From Andrena cerasifolii (taxonomy: Eukaryota > Arthropoda > Insecta > Hymenoptera > Andrenidae), in assembly GCF_050908995.1 (NCBI RefSeq), contig NC_135127.1, forward strand, positions 11,736,001-11,800,000: DNA of 64,000 bases. Direction: 5' to 3'. Of the stretch, positions 1 through 11,543 are shown in pieces. The notes under the pieces were generated by a model that was not told the DNA's origin, ran no database searches, and saw nothing but the letters and a program-made list of their open reading frames with translations. The position numbers were made by a program, and so were the translations under genes. Every line of letters starts with the position of its first letter. Position 1 is the stretch's first letter.

Positions 1-989
1 CAGACATCGACGCGTCTGTTTTCCAATCTCCGGCGCCCACACGCGAGCGAATCGCATCAGGAAGCTGCTGACAAAGGTTCGAGAGCGCCTCCCCGGTTCG
101 TGGGCTTCCGCCTGGGACGAGGTTCGTTAGTCGAAGGAGCGCGAAAGCGGGGCGAAACGGCGCACCCTTCGCAGAGCCGGCGGAGGGTGCGCGGTCCTAA
201 CGAACGGAGCCGGGGCGAAGAAATTAGGGACACGTGTCCCGGGATTGAAAAAAAGAATTACGCTGGGAAAGACGTCGAGGGGGAATGGAAAAGCACTTTG
301 CCCGCGTGACTGTTGACTCCGGCTCGTGCGCTCCCTTCTCGAGCACCCTGAAACTAATTCGAGGAAGTCGCTGGTGTTACCCAGCCTCGCAGAGTATCGC
401 AGAGCTTGCGCGCGCGATTCTGGCGGCGCGCAGCCGCTCAGAAAAAGAGGAAAGTGCTTTATGAATCCGCGGCGCTCCGGGTATCGCGGCCGGCGATAAA
501 CGGAGTTTTATCGCCGGCCCCGCCGCGTTTATTGTTTCGCCTTCGTAATCTCCAGTTCCGTGTCGGCTCGCCGGCTCAATCGGAACGCGGGGGAGCACTT
601 GGACTCGCGGGGCCACGATCGATAACGCTGCGCGATAAACTTTTCTTCTTCCACGAGATCGCCGTCCTTGAAGGACCTCGCCGGTCACGGCGGTGGCGAT
701 TCCACGACAGCTGCGTCCCTCTAGAGAACAGGTAGCCAAGCTGCTCCGCACACTAGCTTCGGAGAAGCTAAGTCAGTGATTCCCAAACTGTGGGTGGCGA
801 AGTGTTTTCTGAGAGGCAGCCACAGTTGTTTTTAGTGGGCGATTTTTAGCTGTTATTCATTTTAATTAGCAAGTTAGAATTATATTCTGAAATACCTGTT
901 TTTAATCTGCTCTCTTTACCTTATTAAATTTAGCTCTTTGAGTATTGTAGAAGAGGATCGTGACTCAAAAAAAGTTGGTTAACTATTTT

Positions 990-1262
990 CAGCAGGTAGA
1001 AAGAGAATCGATTCTTTGGGAATTTATTTCAGAAAGTACATGCATATTTGTATGCAATGGTTTTTGTATTCAGATGAGAAGAAACCTACAGGTTTCAGAA
1101 ATCAGTTGGAATTTTGCAATAATTAAATATTTCTGTACCTAAACGTAATATAATAACCTGTTAAAGTGTCCTTCATCTGACGACAAAATCCATTGCATAA
1201 AATTATGCATGTGTTTTCCGAAATAAATTCCCAAAGAACCGATTCTTTTTCTACTTCCTAAC
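990..1262. mobile_element. Inverted-repeat MITE
   Basis: The left arm at about 994-1076 is the reverse complement, with some mismatches, of the right arm at about 1171-1259. The shared stretch runs through GAATCGATTC (GAATCGGTTC in the other arm), TTTGGGAATTTATTTC and ATGCAATGG. The arms flank a roughly 95-bp centre. No transposase is encoded. Target-site duplications were not resolved, so the outer borders are approximate. Confidence 0.6.
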
Positions 1263-4200
1263 GGGTAGGTAGCCCCTTAAGTAGAGTGCGAAACATAGCG
1301 ACGGCTTTGGCGGAATCGGTTGAGGCAGCGCGCGGTGGATCCGAATAGCGTTCCTTCTCGAGAATGCTTTCTTGAGAATTACCCGAGAAATTTTATAATT
1401 TCTTACTTCCTATTTCTCGAGAAGTACTATAATTTCTCGAGAAACTTAAGTCTAGGAGAAATATTACAAATCTCCTTTATAATCGCGAACGTACAAACAC
1501 ATCTACAATTTATAACACATCTTATTAATAACATTAGATCCTATATGAATCCCGATAGAAAATAACAGTACAGAATCCACGGCCCACCGCTTCTCTAAGA
1601 GCAGCCCAGATAGTACAGTAGTTAGTTGTACGCGTCGGAAGAAAAAGTTGCCGCAGGAATATTTATAGAGTCCCCCAGTTTGTTCACCCGAGCTGTGTAA
1701 GACTGTCCGAAGCCGAGATACAGCGAAATATCACTGTTCGCGAAGTTGCCACAATGCCCCGGCTAGCACAGAGACCGCCTTCTCTCGCACTTCCGTCACT
1801 TCCGCCCGCCTAAGTAAATGTACACGCGGGTACCTGCGTTTACCCTCTCTGCAGGCCGCTCCCCCCGTGCATCCGTTGTTTGCTCGACGGTAGAAAAATA
1901 CGGCGCTGGAAGAAGGAATCGAACTGTTCAGAGACGGTCGGAGCGAGTTCGGCGCGCACGTTTTTCGTATTGTTCCAGCGCGGCGGAATAAAACGGAGAT
2001 ACGAGGCCGCGTGACTGTTCCCATACGGGCGCATATCGTTGGCCGGTCGGCATAAGGGCGAGGAAAAGTCACGTCCCCCTTCTTGGCTCCTCGATCTTCG
2101 ATAATAGAAACCGTAACGGCGACGTCTCCCCAACACCGTCGAATACCGGCAGAGGAACGTGTTGCGCGTATCAAGCGGCTAGGAAATATTGGCTCCTTTA
2201 ACACACATATTCTTATCGCAAGCCGCTGATTTCTCCGTGGGAATACGCTTCCACTGGCGGGGGCGCGAGCAACGGCGGAGTCTCGTGTGTGAAAGAAGCT
2301 GCGGTCGAGGGACGAGCCAGGGTAGTTTGGGAACGGAAAAGCAGAACAAAACGGTCGACCAGAGATATTAGCGCCGCGAGCTGCGACCAACCGCAACGCG
2401 AAATAGTTTTCCGTTTATCTGGAGTGCTGGATTTTCCGCTCTGGGTAACCTCTGAACCGATGCAACCCGCGTCCACCAACTGAGGAGTCGTCCTTAAATT
2501 ACGTAAGGCTCTTTCGGGTGGGGTTCGCGAATTTCTTACAAGTGGATCAAATATTACGTCTCACGTAATATTTTTTAACACAATTTTCAATAAACACAAA
2601 TTCCATCATTAACGCTCCAGAAAAGTAATTTTAGTTTAAAGTTCCCGAAGCCGAGGTGTAAGAAAGTCCTAAAATTGAGGGTGTTAACTCGCTTTCTAAA
2701 TTATTCGTTATATATTTATATTTATTCCGATGTTAAAAATCAGTAGAGTCGAGAAGGTCTTTCTCGAGTCCCGGTTCGTAATCGCCGGCCTTTCCGTCCC
2801 GTGGAAAGTCCCCTCTTGTCCTTTTGGGAAACTCCTAAGGACCCCGATGCCGATTTATGGTGTTTATGGCGTCGCACTGGTCGGGCCCATCTGCTTAAGC
2901 TCAAGCTTGCAGCCCCTTTTACGAGGTGGTGCTTCAATATTGCTAACACCAGCGGCCGTAGCCGCGATGGAAACACCGGTTCTCGTTAGATCACCGACGT
3001 TAAGCGTCACGGGCGGTGCACTGGGGAAAGATGGGTGACCACTTTTCTCCCGGTGCGCTGCTGCTGCTGGGACCCGAAGGAGAGAGGAGGGAAAAATGGG
3101 GGGTAATGACTAATATTCTTTGGGCAATATAAGCAAAAATGCTTGAAACGCCATCCTGCGTAAAAACACAGGAAAAACAAAAAATACAAATACAAAATAT
3201 TGCTAACAGAGGTGAATGAATTATATAAATTGGAATATAAAATCTTACAAATTCCTATACTGTGGGTTGGAAGGGGTACGAAATCGGCAAAATTACCCTT
3301 GCGTAATTTAAGGACAGCTCCTAACGGCGCTGTCTTCTGCGTTCCGCGGAATTTCCCTGACTTCCTTCGCGATGTATCGCGAATAATGCTTCGCGGTGTC
3401 CGAAGGAACCTTGTTCGTCCTCAACAATCTGAAAATTGTGTTAGACAAGAACCACTGCCAGGATCCGAAAGATCCTTCTTCCTATCGAAGCGTGTCACCA
3501 TCGCCGCGGGTACATTTACACGACTATCTTGGTTCGCAAAGCGATCGGTGGTTATTGACGTCCATCTGGAACAAACGATAGCGACAATAGGGGCCCTTTG
3601 ACGTAGCCCGCCTTTGAATACCATCCGATAAGCGATACGATCCGACGCGCCCTTACGAAAACACGAGATGATTAGCGGTTTCGCGCGCTATGGAGATTGG
3701 GTCGCGTATCGTTAGCTGGGAGAGCCCGATGGCGTTGAATCTCGTTCATTCGGGAACACTAGACACTGGGGTCGCTCGAACAGAAGCCTTCGATTTCGTC
3801 CTATTGTACAGCCCAGGAGGTTAATAATCGTCCACGAGCGGCTTATCCTTAACCCTTGCCTCTGCAAGTGAAAATTGACCGCTGTTCGCTGCGTCATTGC
3901 CCTCTTACCACCCGCGTTCCTCGCGACTGAAAGGCTTGAATAGACCTGACTACCCAAACGGAAGAGCCGCCAGGTGTCTATCAGCGCGGACGTCCCTCGC
4001 AGGAGGAAAATGGCCCCACTCAGCGATGATTTCCGCGTGCCAGGCTTCCCGAGCCGGCCGTTTCTTTCAGCAACAGGTGGCTTGCTTTTCCGAAGCCCCG
4101 GAAAAAAAATCGGGACCAGTTCCCAACGAGCGGTGCCTCGATTTCCATCGATCTCGCAGGAAACCCTATCTCGAAGAGCCTTACGCTCTTCCTCGCGGTC

Positions 4201-5177
4201 TCAACCTCGAAGGAGATGCACCGGCTATGAAGTCTGTATCGCTATAGGGGAAAGTTGATGGAGAAGTTACAGCCACGGCGGCGTCCCTGGTACGTCAGAC
4301 TCAGCTGCTTCGCCCCTAAAATTGATTACAGTCGACCGTGAAAGTTAAACGGTCCCGAGCGCACTCGCGATAGTTTCTCTGCTCCTCAATCCACCTCCCA
4401 GCATCCAGTTGTCCATTCGCTTTATTTGTAAGTCCTCGGCTTCCGCCTCCTTTATTCGTTCCATCGAAGGCACGGGAACTTTGAAGTGGCCAGTAAAGGC
4501 AGGGGATCTGGATCGTGGGAGTTCATTTCTACTCACGCGTTCCGTTGGATTTCGGTCGTCCATCGATCGCTAGGGTCCGAGAAAAGGAACGGGGGAAATT
4601 AGAGAAGCCCCTCTCGGTAATAATAGGAAAAGGCAACTCGAGCTCTCTTTGACGTCCCTCGTTCCTTCGGCAATTAACGGGTGGGAACGGTGTAACGGGA
4701 GCGTAGCTGCGACGTCGAGCGACAGAGGGTGAAAGCCAGGAGAGGGCCAGCCGCTTGTTCGCGGTGGAGACTCGGAGGATCGAAGGGGAGGAAGGCTCCT
4801 GCGTTCGTCATTGACAGAACCTTCCCCTTGCGGACTCTCGCTTTCCGAGCTCGGAAGAACCGAGCCGCGAGATCGAATCGGGGATCGAGCGCCGCGGCCC
4901 TTCGGCTCCAACGGAAATAGCCATGTCTGGTTAATGAAAATTCAATCGACGGCCTCGGCCCGTAGCGTTAATCTCGAAAATGGAATGGCCCCGCGCGGCG
5001 CTACTGCTGTCGTTAATTATCCCGACTGAAATTGCGTCCACACTCGAGCGTGAACCGCGCGTGGGCGCAGCACGATCACCGGGGACGTTCGTTCTGTAAT
5101 TCCCCACAAATGGCTGGCAATGGACGATCGATCGACGGACACCGTCGATCTCTGAAGAATATTCGGAGAAGCCAATT

Positions 5178-5471
5178 TTCAGGGGGAATCATATTTTTTG
5201 GGGCTAAAAACATAGAGCAATTAGGGATCTTTTCATCTGAAATTTAGACCATGTTAACAGTCATCTTTGAAGAAGTTGCGGCGTCTAGGTGGATCGTGCA
5301 TAACTCCTGTATTTATTATTAAAAAATTGTAATAAAAAAACAGCAACTTTTTCAAAGATGCAGAAAAACATGTTCCAAATTTCAGACGAATCGGATCGCT
5401 AAGTAGTTTCTTAAAAAAATAAATCCCAAATCCTCCTATATTTTTAGCTGAAAAAAAATAAGATTCCTCTC
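5178..5471. mobile_element. Foldback MITE abutting a TTAA element
   Basis: Arms of roughly 100 bp or more pair with each other. GGGGGAATCATATTTTTTGG (from about 5180) matches the reverse complement of the AT-rich tail ending near 5470, and GAAATTTAGACCATGTT pairs with AACATGTTCCAAATTTC closer to the centre. The right border sits directly on the TTAA that is also the left duplication of the next element (5476-6182). The left border has no intact TTAA, so assignment to the TTAA class is tentative. Confidence 0.6.
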
Positions 5472-5475
5472 TTAA

Positions 5476-6182
5476 GGGGGGAGCCTGGTGTAACTAAATG
5501 AAAATCGAGGCATTTTTCGGGAATTTTTTTTAAAGAAAGTATTTGATAGATCTTTCTGAAACTTTCAGGATATTGTATTAACAGGTTAAGGTATATAACA
5601 AAAAAATTTTATTAAAAAAGAGCGGCAAATAACAAAGTTATGCCCAGTCCGTTGGCGACGCAATTATTGCACTGCGGGCAACGTAGCGTCTTTTGGTTTC
5701 GTCTGAAACCAAAAATCGAACAATTTCCTTTCAGTTTATGAGTGTACGCACAGAATGAAGAAATTTGAAACTTAAAAGATGCAAAATGAACAAATTGGCG
5801 GCCTCTTGAATAAAAAGTTCACTGTTTCCAACGAAATTTTGCCTTAAATGTCTAAAAGAAAGTTATTTATTTAAACAATATCATTATACTACTAACTTAG
5901 TACTATGAAGAAAATGTTCACAAATATCCGTGCACAAGGCCAAGTCGATTGGTTGAATATTTTTTTAGTTACATTGCCCGCAAAGTGTAAAACTGTCGTT
6001 TCGAGAAAAACACATTTCAAGTTTTGTGGTAGCCTGGCGCTCCGTAGCAAAACCGGCTATATCCGCTTTAATTTTTCGAATTTCGTTTTGCGGCTTTGGG
6101 AACATATTGTCGTGATGTTCAACTATTGATTTATGAAAAAAAAAAAATCGATTTCTTCGATCCGCTACACCAGGCTGCCCCC
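5476..6182. mobile_element. TTAA-flanked MITE (piggyBac-like)
   Basis: The element is 707 bp and is flanked by TTAA on both sides (5472-5475 and 6183-6186). Its terminal inverted repeats are GGGGGGAGCCTGGTGTA at the left and the reverse complement of GGGGGCAGCCTGGTGTA at the right, with one mismatch. TTAA duplication with G-rich tips is typical of piggyBac-superfamily non-autonomous elements. No transposase frame is seen. Confidence 0.75.
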
Positions 6183-7799
6183 TTAAGGGCTCGGCATCGT
6201 CGGCGAAGACGGTTCGTCGGAATGTCGTCGCCGCCCAGCTTTGCGTCCCCGCCGAGATCTTCAAAGCGGCGTATACGTAGGAATAATTAAACGGGCATTC
6301 GTGTGCTGGGTAAACGAGATCGGGCGTCGGTCAGAAGTAATTAAGCCGTGGCGTACGAAACCGCCTCGGAAGGAGGCTGCCAGCCGTCGCAGCAGCTTGG
6401 AGCTCGTCTCGAATCCTGGCCAGACTGCTTCGAGACCCAGGCGAGCCTGATTATCCGTCTCCTTTCGGATACCGTATCCCAAGGACTCTCCCATCCGCGA
6501 GGAGCGGGCCGGAGGTCTCTGGAAAAGTCGACGGAGATCTCGCGATCACCTCCGGAGCGTTACGTAATCCGGGAAAGGCTGGCGCGATACGGAATTTCGT
6601 TATCGGCCGCGATAACTCAAACGTTATTGCGAGATATCACGGAAAGTGGAGGGGCTCCGCGGCTTTTTGCGGCATCCTCCTGGGGATTTATGCGCGACGG
6701 GAGTATTCGACGGTGCCTCGGTACTTTATTAATTTCTCCCGGCTAACGAATTTCACTCGCGACTCCCCCAGCCCTTCTTGCCGCCGTTTTTCCTGAGCAC
6801 GCGAGGATGCCGAGCCCCCCGGCGCTCCGCGCGGTTATTTATTCATTTGCTACCTTAAACAGTGCTCTTGGCGACCTTCTCGTTTGCAATTCTTAGCCGG
6901 CGAATGAAGACCTCGCGTGTCCTTGATAAAATATAGAGGGACTCGCCGCGGAGAAGGTCAGGAAGCAGCCGAGGCTTATCTATCCGTCTTCTCGCATCGG
7001 CGCAGCGATGCCTGGTTAGGTACTCCACTCCCTCTGTGTCCCGTCCACCTTATCGCCGCGGCACGAGACGCCGGAGGAAAGCGGACGGCGAGGAACGGGG
7101 GCAGAAGTGAAAGAGCGCTACAAAGGAACGGCGAGCGCGTATCGAATGGAGCGTGTCCGAGGAGAGAAAGGGAGAAGGGATGGTTTGGTCGCGAGCGATA
7201 GAACGCGCGTCGTTGGCCGCTCGGGCGCGTTCAATTAAGCGCGTATCGAGAGCTCGCCGAACCGGCTGACCTCGCCAAGGCGTCGATCAACGAGAACCTT
7301 TGTTCCTCTTTCGTCGGTGGCCACGCGTAACTCCGCTCTAGCCTACATTCCCAGCTGCGAGCGGCGGGCCTAGCCGCGAACGCCACCAATTCCAGCGGAT
7401 TCTCTCGTTATCCATTTCCACCAGCAATGGCTCGTTCAAGTATTCATCGATAAGCCTCGGCGATGCAACGCTGCTGGACGGTGTGAATGACGCCGCCACG
7501 GAAGCATCTGTACATATTTTACGATCTGCACCGGGACCGTTGCAGACTCCATCTCCATCTTCCAAAACCACTGTACCTCCCGCCAAACAGGGCCCAATCT
7601 AGGGGGTGCAAGGAGATTAATTGGTGATTTATGAATATTAAATTTTGCGCGAAACGAAAGCCTTTTGCTGTCGGAAATTTTATTTTAAAATGATTATTAA
7701 CTTCGTCGTCCCCTATTGTTCAACGTCCAACCTTGCGAGGAACCTCTCCCAGAATTCAGGACTTCCTCGTCATAGTAGCCTGTCTTCCATAGAGACCAC

Positions 7800-9205
7800 G
7801 GTATGGTACGTGTAGTAAAAAGACACGTGTATTACATATATCCGTACCTCGATCCGTGTAGCTTTTAGTACACGGGTACCAGTGCACTATTTCACGTGTA
7901 TTTAAATACACGTGTATCAACGTGTTTGTGTATTTTGATCAGAATTGGGCATTAACTACGGGAGAATGGGCAATGGCGGTCACTTAAGCAATAAGTGTAA
8001 TAAAACCGAGTGATGTTTCTCAATTTTAAGGATTATCGTTGCGTCTAAAAAGAAGCTCGCTTATTACCAGTAATGCCTTAATTTTTTGTATCAAAATAGG
8101 TAATCGGTTAAACAAATCTTGTTAATTTTATAATTGTGTTATTAGTTACACTCTGAGAATTTGTAAAACCATACTTTCCGCATATTATTCTAGTAAATAT
8201 ATTTAAATACATCAATTCTTTTATGAATTTCGCAATCCCTCAGAGTTCTGGGATATCTATAGATATTAAAAATCAGACGAATCAAAATACGGATACGTTA
8301 ATATACGTGTATTTATAAATACACGAGTATCTAAATTCACGTGTATTTAAATACACGTGAAATAGTGCACGGGTATCCGTGTACTAAAAGATACACGGAT
8401 TCAGGGACAGATACGTTTAAGGGGAGGTTCTGGTCTAGAGCCCCAAAAAATAGGTGATATTTAGGAATTAATTAAAGGAAAACTACTATATATAATTTAA
8501 TGGGACTTGTTGCATTGTATTAAGGATGTCTTATGTTATAGAAATATATTTTTTGTTTTATAATTAATCAGTGCAAACAGCCCTGGGGAGTCGTTAAAGT
8601 TAAGGCGTCAAGAAATTGATCCAAATCGGTGGGACCTGTATCTCTAAAAGTTATTATCCGATTCGACTGAAACCTTTTTTATTTTGAAGATTATTCTTTT
8701 TTCTAGGGGGGGGGGACTAAAAAAAATTACAAAAATTACATTTTTTTTAGAAAATAACGACACTTCACGTTTGAAATCACTTTTCCCTGTATTTTTCGTC
8801 CTTTCAACGCCTTTAAAAATTATAAATTTTCAACTTTTTGTAATTTTTTTAGTCCCCCCCTAGCCAGAAGTATATTCTTCAAAATAAAAAAAGTTTCAGT
8901 CGTATCGGATAATAACTTTTGAAGATACAGGTCCCACCGTTTTGAGAACACTGTTTCGAGAAAAACGCATTTGAAGTTTTACGTGAGCGCCGGAGTGGAC
9001 AGTTGTTGCCCATGCGTTTGCCGCTACTCAAATGCCTATAACTTGGGGAATTTTACGAATTTCAACCAATCCTTTTAAACACGTTTTCCTAAAAGGTTGA
9101 ACATTCGAAAAATGAAATAAAAAAAAAATCGACATTTAGACCAGAACCTCCCCTTAAATACACGTGTACACGTGTATTTAAATACACGTGAAATAGGGAT
9201 CTCTA
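7800..9205. mobile_element. hAT-like MITE, interrupted by a nested TTAA MITE
   Basis: The element has a perfect 8-bp target-site duplication, GTCTTCCA, at 7792-7799 and 9206-9213, and tips reading TAGAGACC at the left and TAGAGATC (reverse strand) at the right. The inside is rich in CACGTG palindromes joined by TATTTAAATA and has long inverted complementarity between the left and right halves. Removing the nested 8421-9153 insert and one TTAA leaves about 669 bp. An 8-bp duplication fits the hAT superfamily; no transposase is present. Confidence 0.75.
8421..9153. mobile_element. TTAA MITE nested inside the hAT-like element
   Basis: The insert is 733 bp and is flanked by TTAA at 8417-8420 and 9154-9157. 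The terminal inverted repeats read GGGGAGGTTCTGGTCTA at the left and its exact reverse complement at the right. A second, internal inverted repeat (about 8617-8740 against about 8830-8945) shares GGGACCTGTATCT-type and GAAACTTTTTT-type stretches, giving a hairpin with C/G-run shoulders. Its position within the outer element dates it as the younger insertion. Confidence 0.8.
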
Positions 9206-10312
9206 GTCTTCCACCCTGCTTCTTACAAATCTCTCCCCCTCGAGGCGCGACTCACCCCAGACACGTGGAACCACTGGACGGACTTTCGCACCTACTTTCT
9301 GGATTATGTCGTCGGGGGTGGGTTGCTCGATAACGCCGAAGCGGCACGCGATAAGGTCTCGTGGCTCCCGGGGCGCGTCGAACGGGAAGAGGGACTGTCA
9401 CGATTGACAGGGGGAGTCACGCGAAGCTGCAGTCTCACCGTCGCGGCATAAAGGATCGAAAGGATGCCTTGCCTTTGCGTTGCCGATAACAAACAACCCC
9501 CCTTCTCTGCGATGAGAAAGCAGAGGGACACTCCGCGCGCAGGACGGTAAAGCTCGCTCGGAGTTGACGCTGAACGTGTCGCGACTGTGTTCGCTCGTGT
9601 GCCGTAGATTGCGTGGGACACGCTCGCTCGCTCGAAAGACGTCGCCTGGCGCTAATGGCAGCGGAACGTATCTTGGGCGCGATTGAAGCGGAGCAGCAGC
9701 AGCCCGTAATCGAGTTAAGTGCATTATCCAGCGGGATCAGGCCGGCGAAACGGCCCCGTGAACGGGAATGCCCCGAAAACAGTTTGGACGCGCTAAAGCG
9801 TCTGGGTTAGGTCTGGGTTAGACTCCCCTGAGTCTACTCCTCTCCTTACGTAACGCGCATTTGCGCGATGGATCCAGATATCTGTGATTGTAAGGGAAAA
9901 CGCCGCGCGTGTCACGTGTTTCCACTCTCGAGACAATAGCTGGCTTTAGACGTACGATTCTTCTCACAGTTTTGGAGCGTACACTCCAGGCGGGCTGGTA
10001 TAGATTAACCCTTGAGCGGGCGCGCTTTGTGAACTCTGTTCACCGATCTGCGTATTTCCTTCATTTAGGTCTCGGTAAGACAAACATTCTCTCCGCGCGA
10101 TCGTGGTGTGCTTCAAGAACCCTATGACGCTTGTGCCAGTTGATTTTCATTTTTGATGTTAAAAATGTTTTACATATAATATTTTTGGGTTTTTAAATAC
10201 ATTTACTGCGTTTTTAGGTACGTTGCTAATATTTTCCCATCACATTTGATTTAAGTTACCACTGTCAACAGAGAAACCGTTTCTGAAGTGTAATATATAA
10301 GGGGGCTGAAAT

Positions 10313-10657
10313 TAGGGATTGCAAACCGGTAAATCGGTAAATCGGTTTGAAGTTTTTTTTTTTTCACTGATAACGTAGTAGATGTCGACGGAATTATGCG
10401 CTATATATATGCGCTACATTGCTATACATACAATTTTTACCGGTAATTCGCCAAATTTTTACCGGGAATTCGATAAATTACGTATTTCCCGATATTTACC
10501 GGTAGATCGTGAGAAATACGTATTTCTCGATATTTGCCGGTAGATCGCGAGAAATAGTAGCGCATATATGTACCGCGTAATTCCGTCGATATCTACTACG
10601 TTATCAGTGAAAAAAAGCTTCAAACCGATTTACCGATTTACCGGTTTGCAATCCCTA
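10313..10657. mobile_element. Palindromic hAT-like MITE
   Basis: The element is 345 bp. It begins TAGGGATTGCAAACCGG and ends with the reverse complement. The 8-bp duplications are GCTGAAAT (10305-10312) and GCTAAAAT (10658-10665), with one mismatch. The arms, carrying repeated ACCGGTAAATCGGT-type motifs and CACTGATAACGTAGTAGAT, pair over about 110 bp. There is no coding capacity. Confidence 0.8.
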
Positions 10658-10822
10658 GCTAAAATGATTATTTTCAACTGATCAACTGAGTTCACCACGC
10701 GCCCGCTCGTGTACCTCTCATTGCCGCGCCCGCCCGAGGGTTAATAAAAATAGATAATAGAAACGTCATCATAAAAGAAAGATGCGAGTAATCTTCATAT
10801 TCTCAAAATTTTGTCGACTTAA

Positions 10823-11543
10823 GGGGGTATACCCGTTTGAACCCTCGGAAAATGTATACATTTTGTGGATTTTTTTACAAGTCAACGGTTTGATGCAGAT
10901 TTCCCGTTTTTTAACTATGTTTACATAGTATTATGAACTACTTATAAAAAAAGTTTCAGTTAAAAAACTATTGTTTTTCGGAAGTTACGGATACATGTCC
11001 GAAAGTCTCTCGATTTTAGACGGCTAAACGGTGGCCCTAAAAACTCGCGCTACGTTCAACCAATTTACTTCAAATTTTGCATGCAGAATCATAATAAGAT
11101 TCCGCATCGTCCAACGAAGGCTTTTTTTTATTTCGATTCCCCGTTTATTATTTATAAAGGAAAAAGGTGGATTTTTCTCTTAGAAAAATTTAACTTTACC
11201 TTTGATCTCTCACCATTTCTTTATTTTTCAAAATTTTCAAAATCGCCTTCGTTGGACAATGTGGAATCTTATTATGATTCTGCATGCAAAATTTGAAGTA
11301 AATTGGTTGAACGTAGCGCGAGTTTTTAGGGCCACCGTTTAGCCGTCTAAAATCGAGAGACTTTCGGACATGTATCCGTAACTTCCGAAAAACAATAGTT
11401 TTTTAACTGAAACTTTTTTTATAAGTAGTTCATAATACTATGTAAACATAGTTAAAAAACGGGAAATCTGCATCAAACCGTTGACTTGTAAAAAAATCCA
11501 CAAAATGTATACATTTTCCGAGGGTTCAAACTGGTATACCCCC
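10823..11543. mobile_element. TTAA foldback MITE with about 300-bp arms
   Basis: The element is 721 bp between TTAA duplications at 10819-10822 and 11544-11547. It opens GGGGGTATACCCGTTTGAAC and closes with the near-perfect reverse complement. The arms stay complementary for about 290 bp, through ACATAGTATTATGAACTA and GGCTAAACGGTGGCCC, around a centre of roughly 100 bp. The small frames predicted inside it are by-products of this AT-rich palindrome. Confidence 0.85.

Noticed and set aside
1731..2396. 221-aa minus-strand frame
   Set aside because: Arg/Ser-rich frame in GC-rich DNA, overlapped by other frames on both strands; no motif or splice context.
11081..11296. 71-aa frame MQNHNKIPHRPTKAFFYF
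   Set aside because: Lies across the centre of the TTAA foldback element; no independent support.
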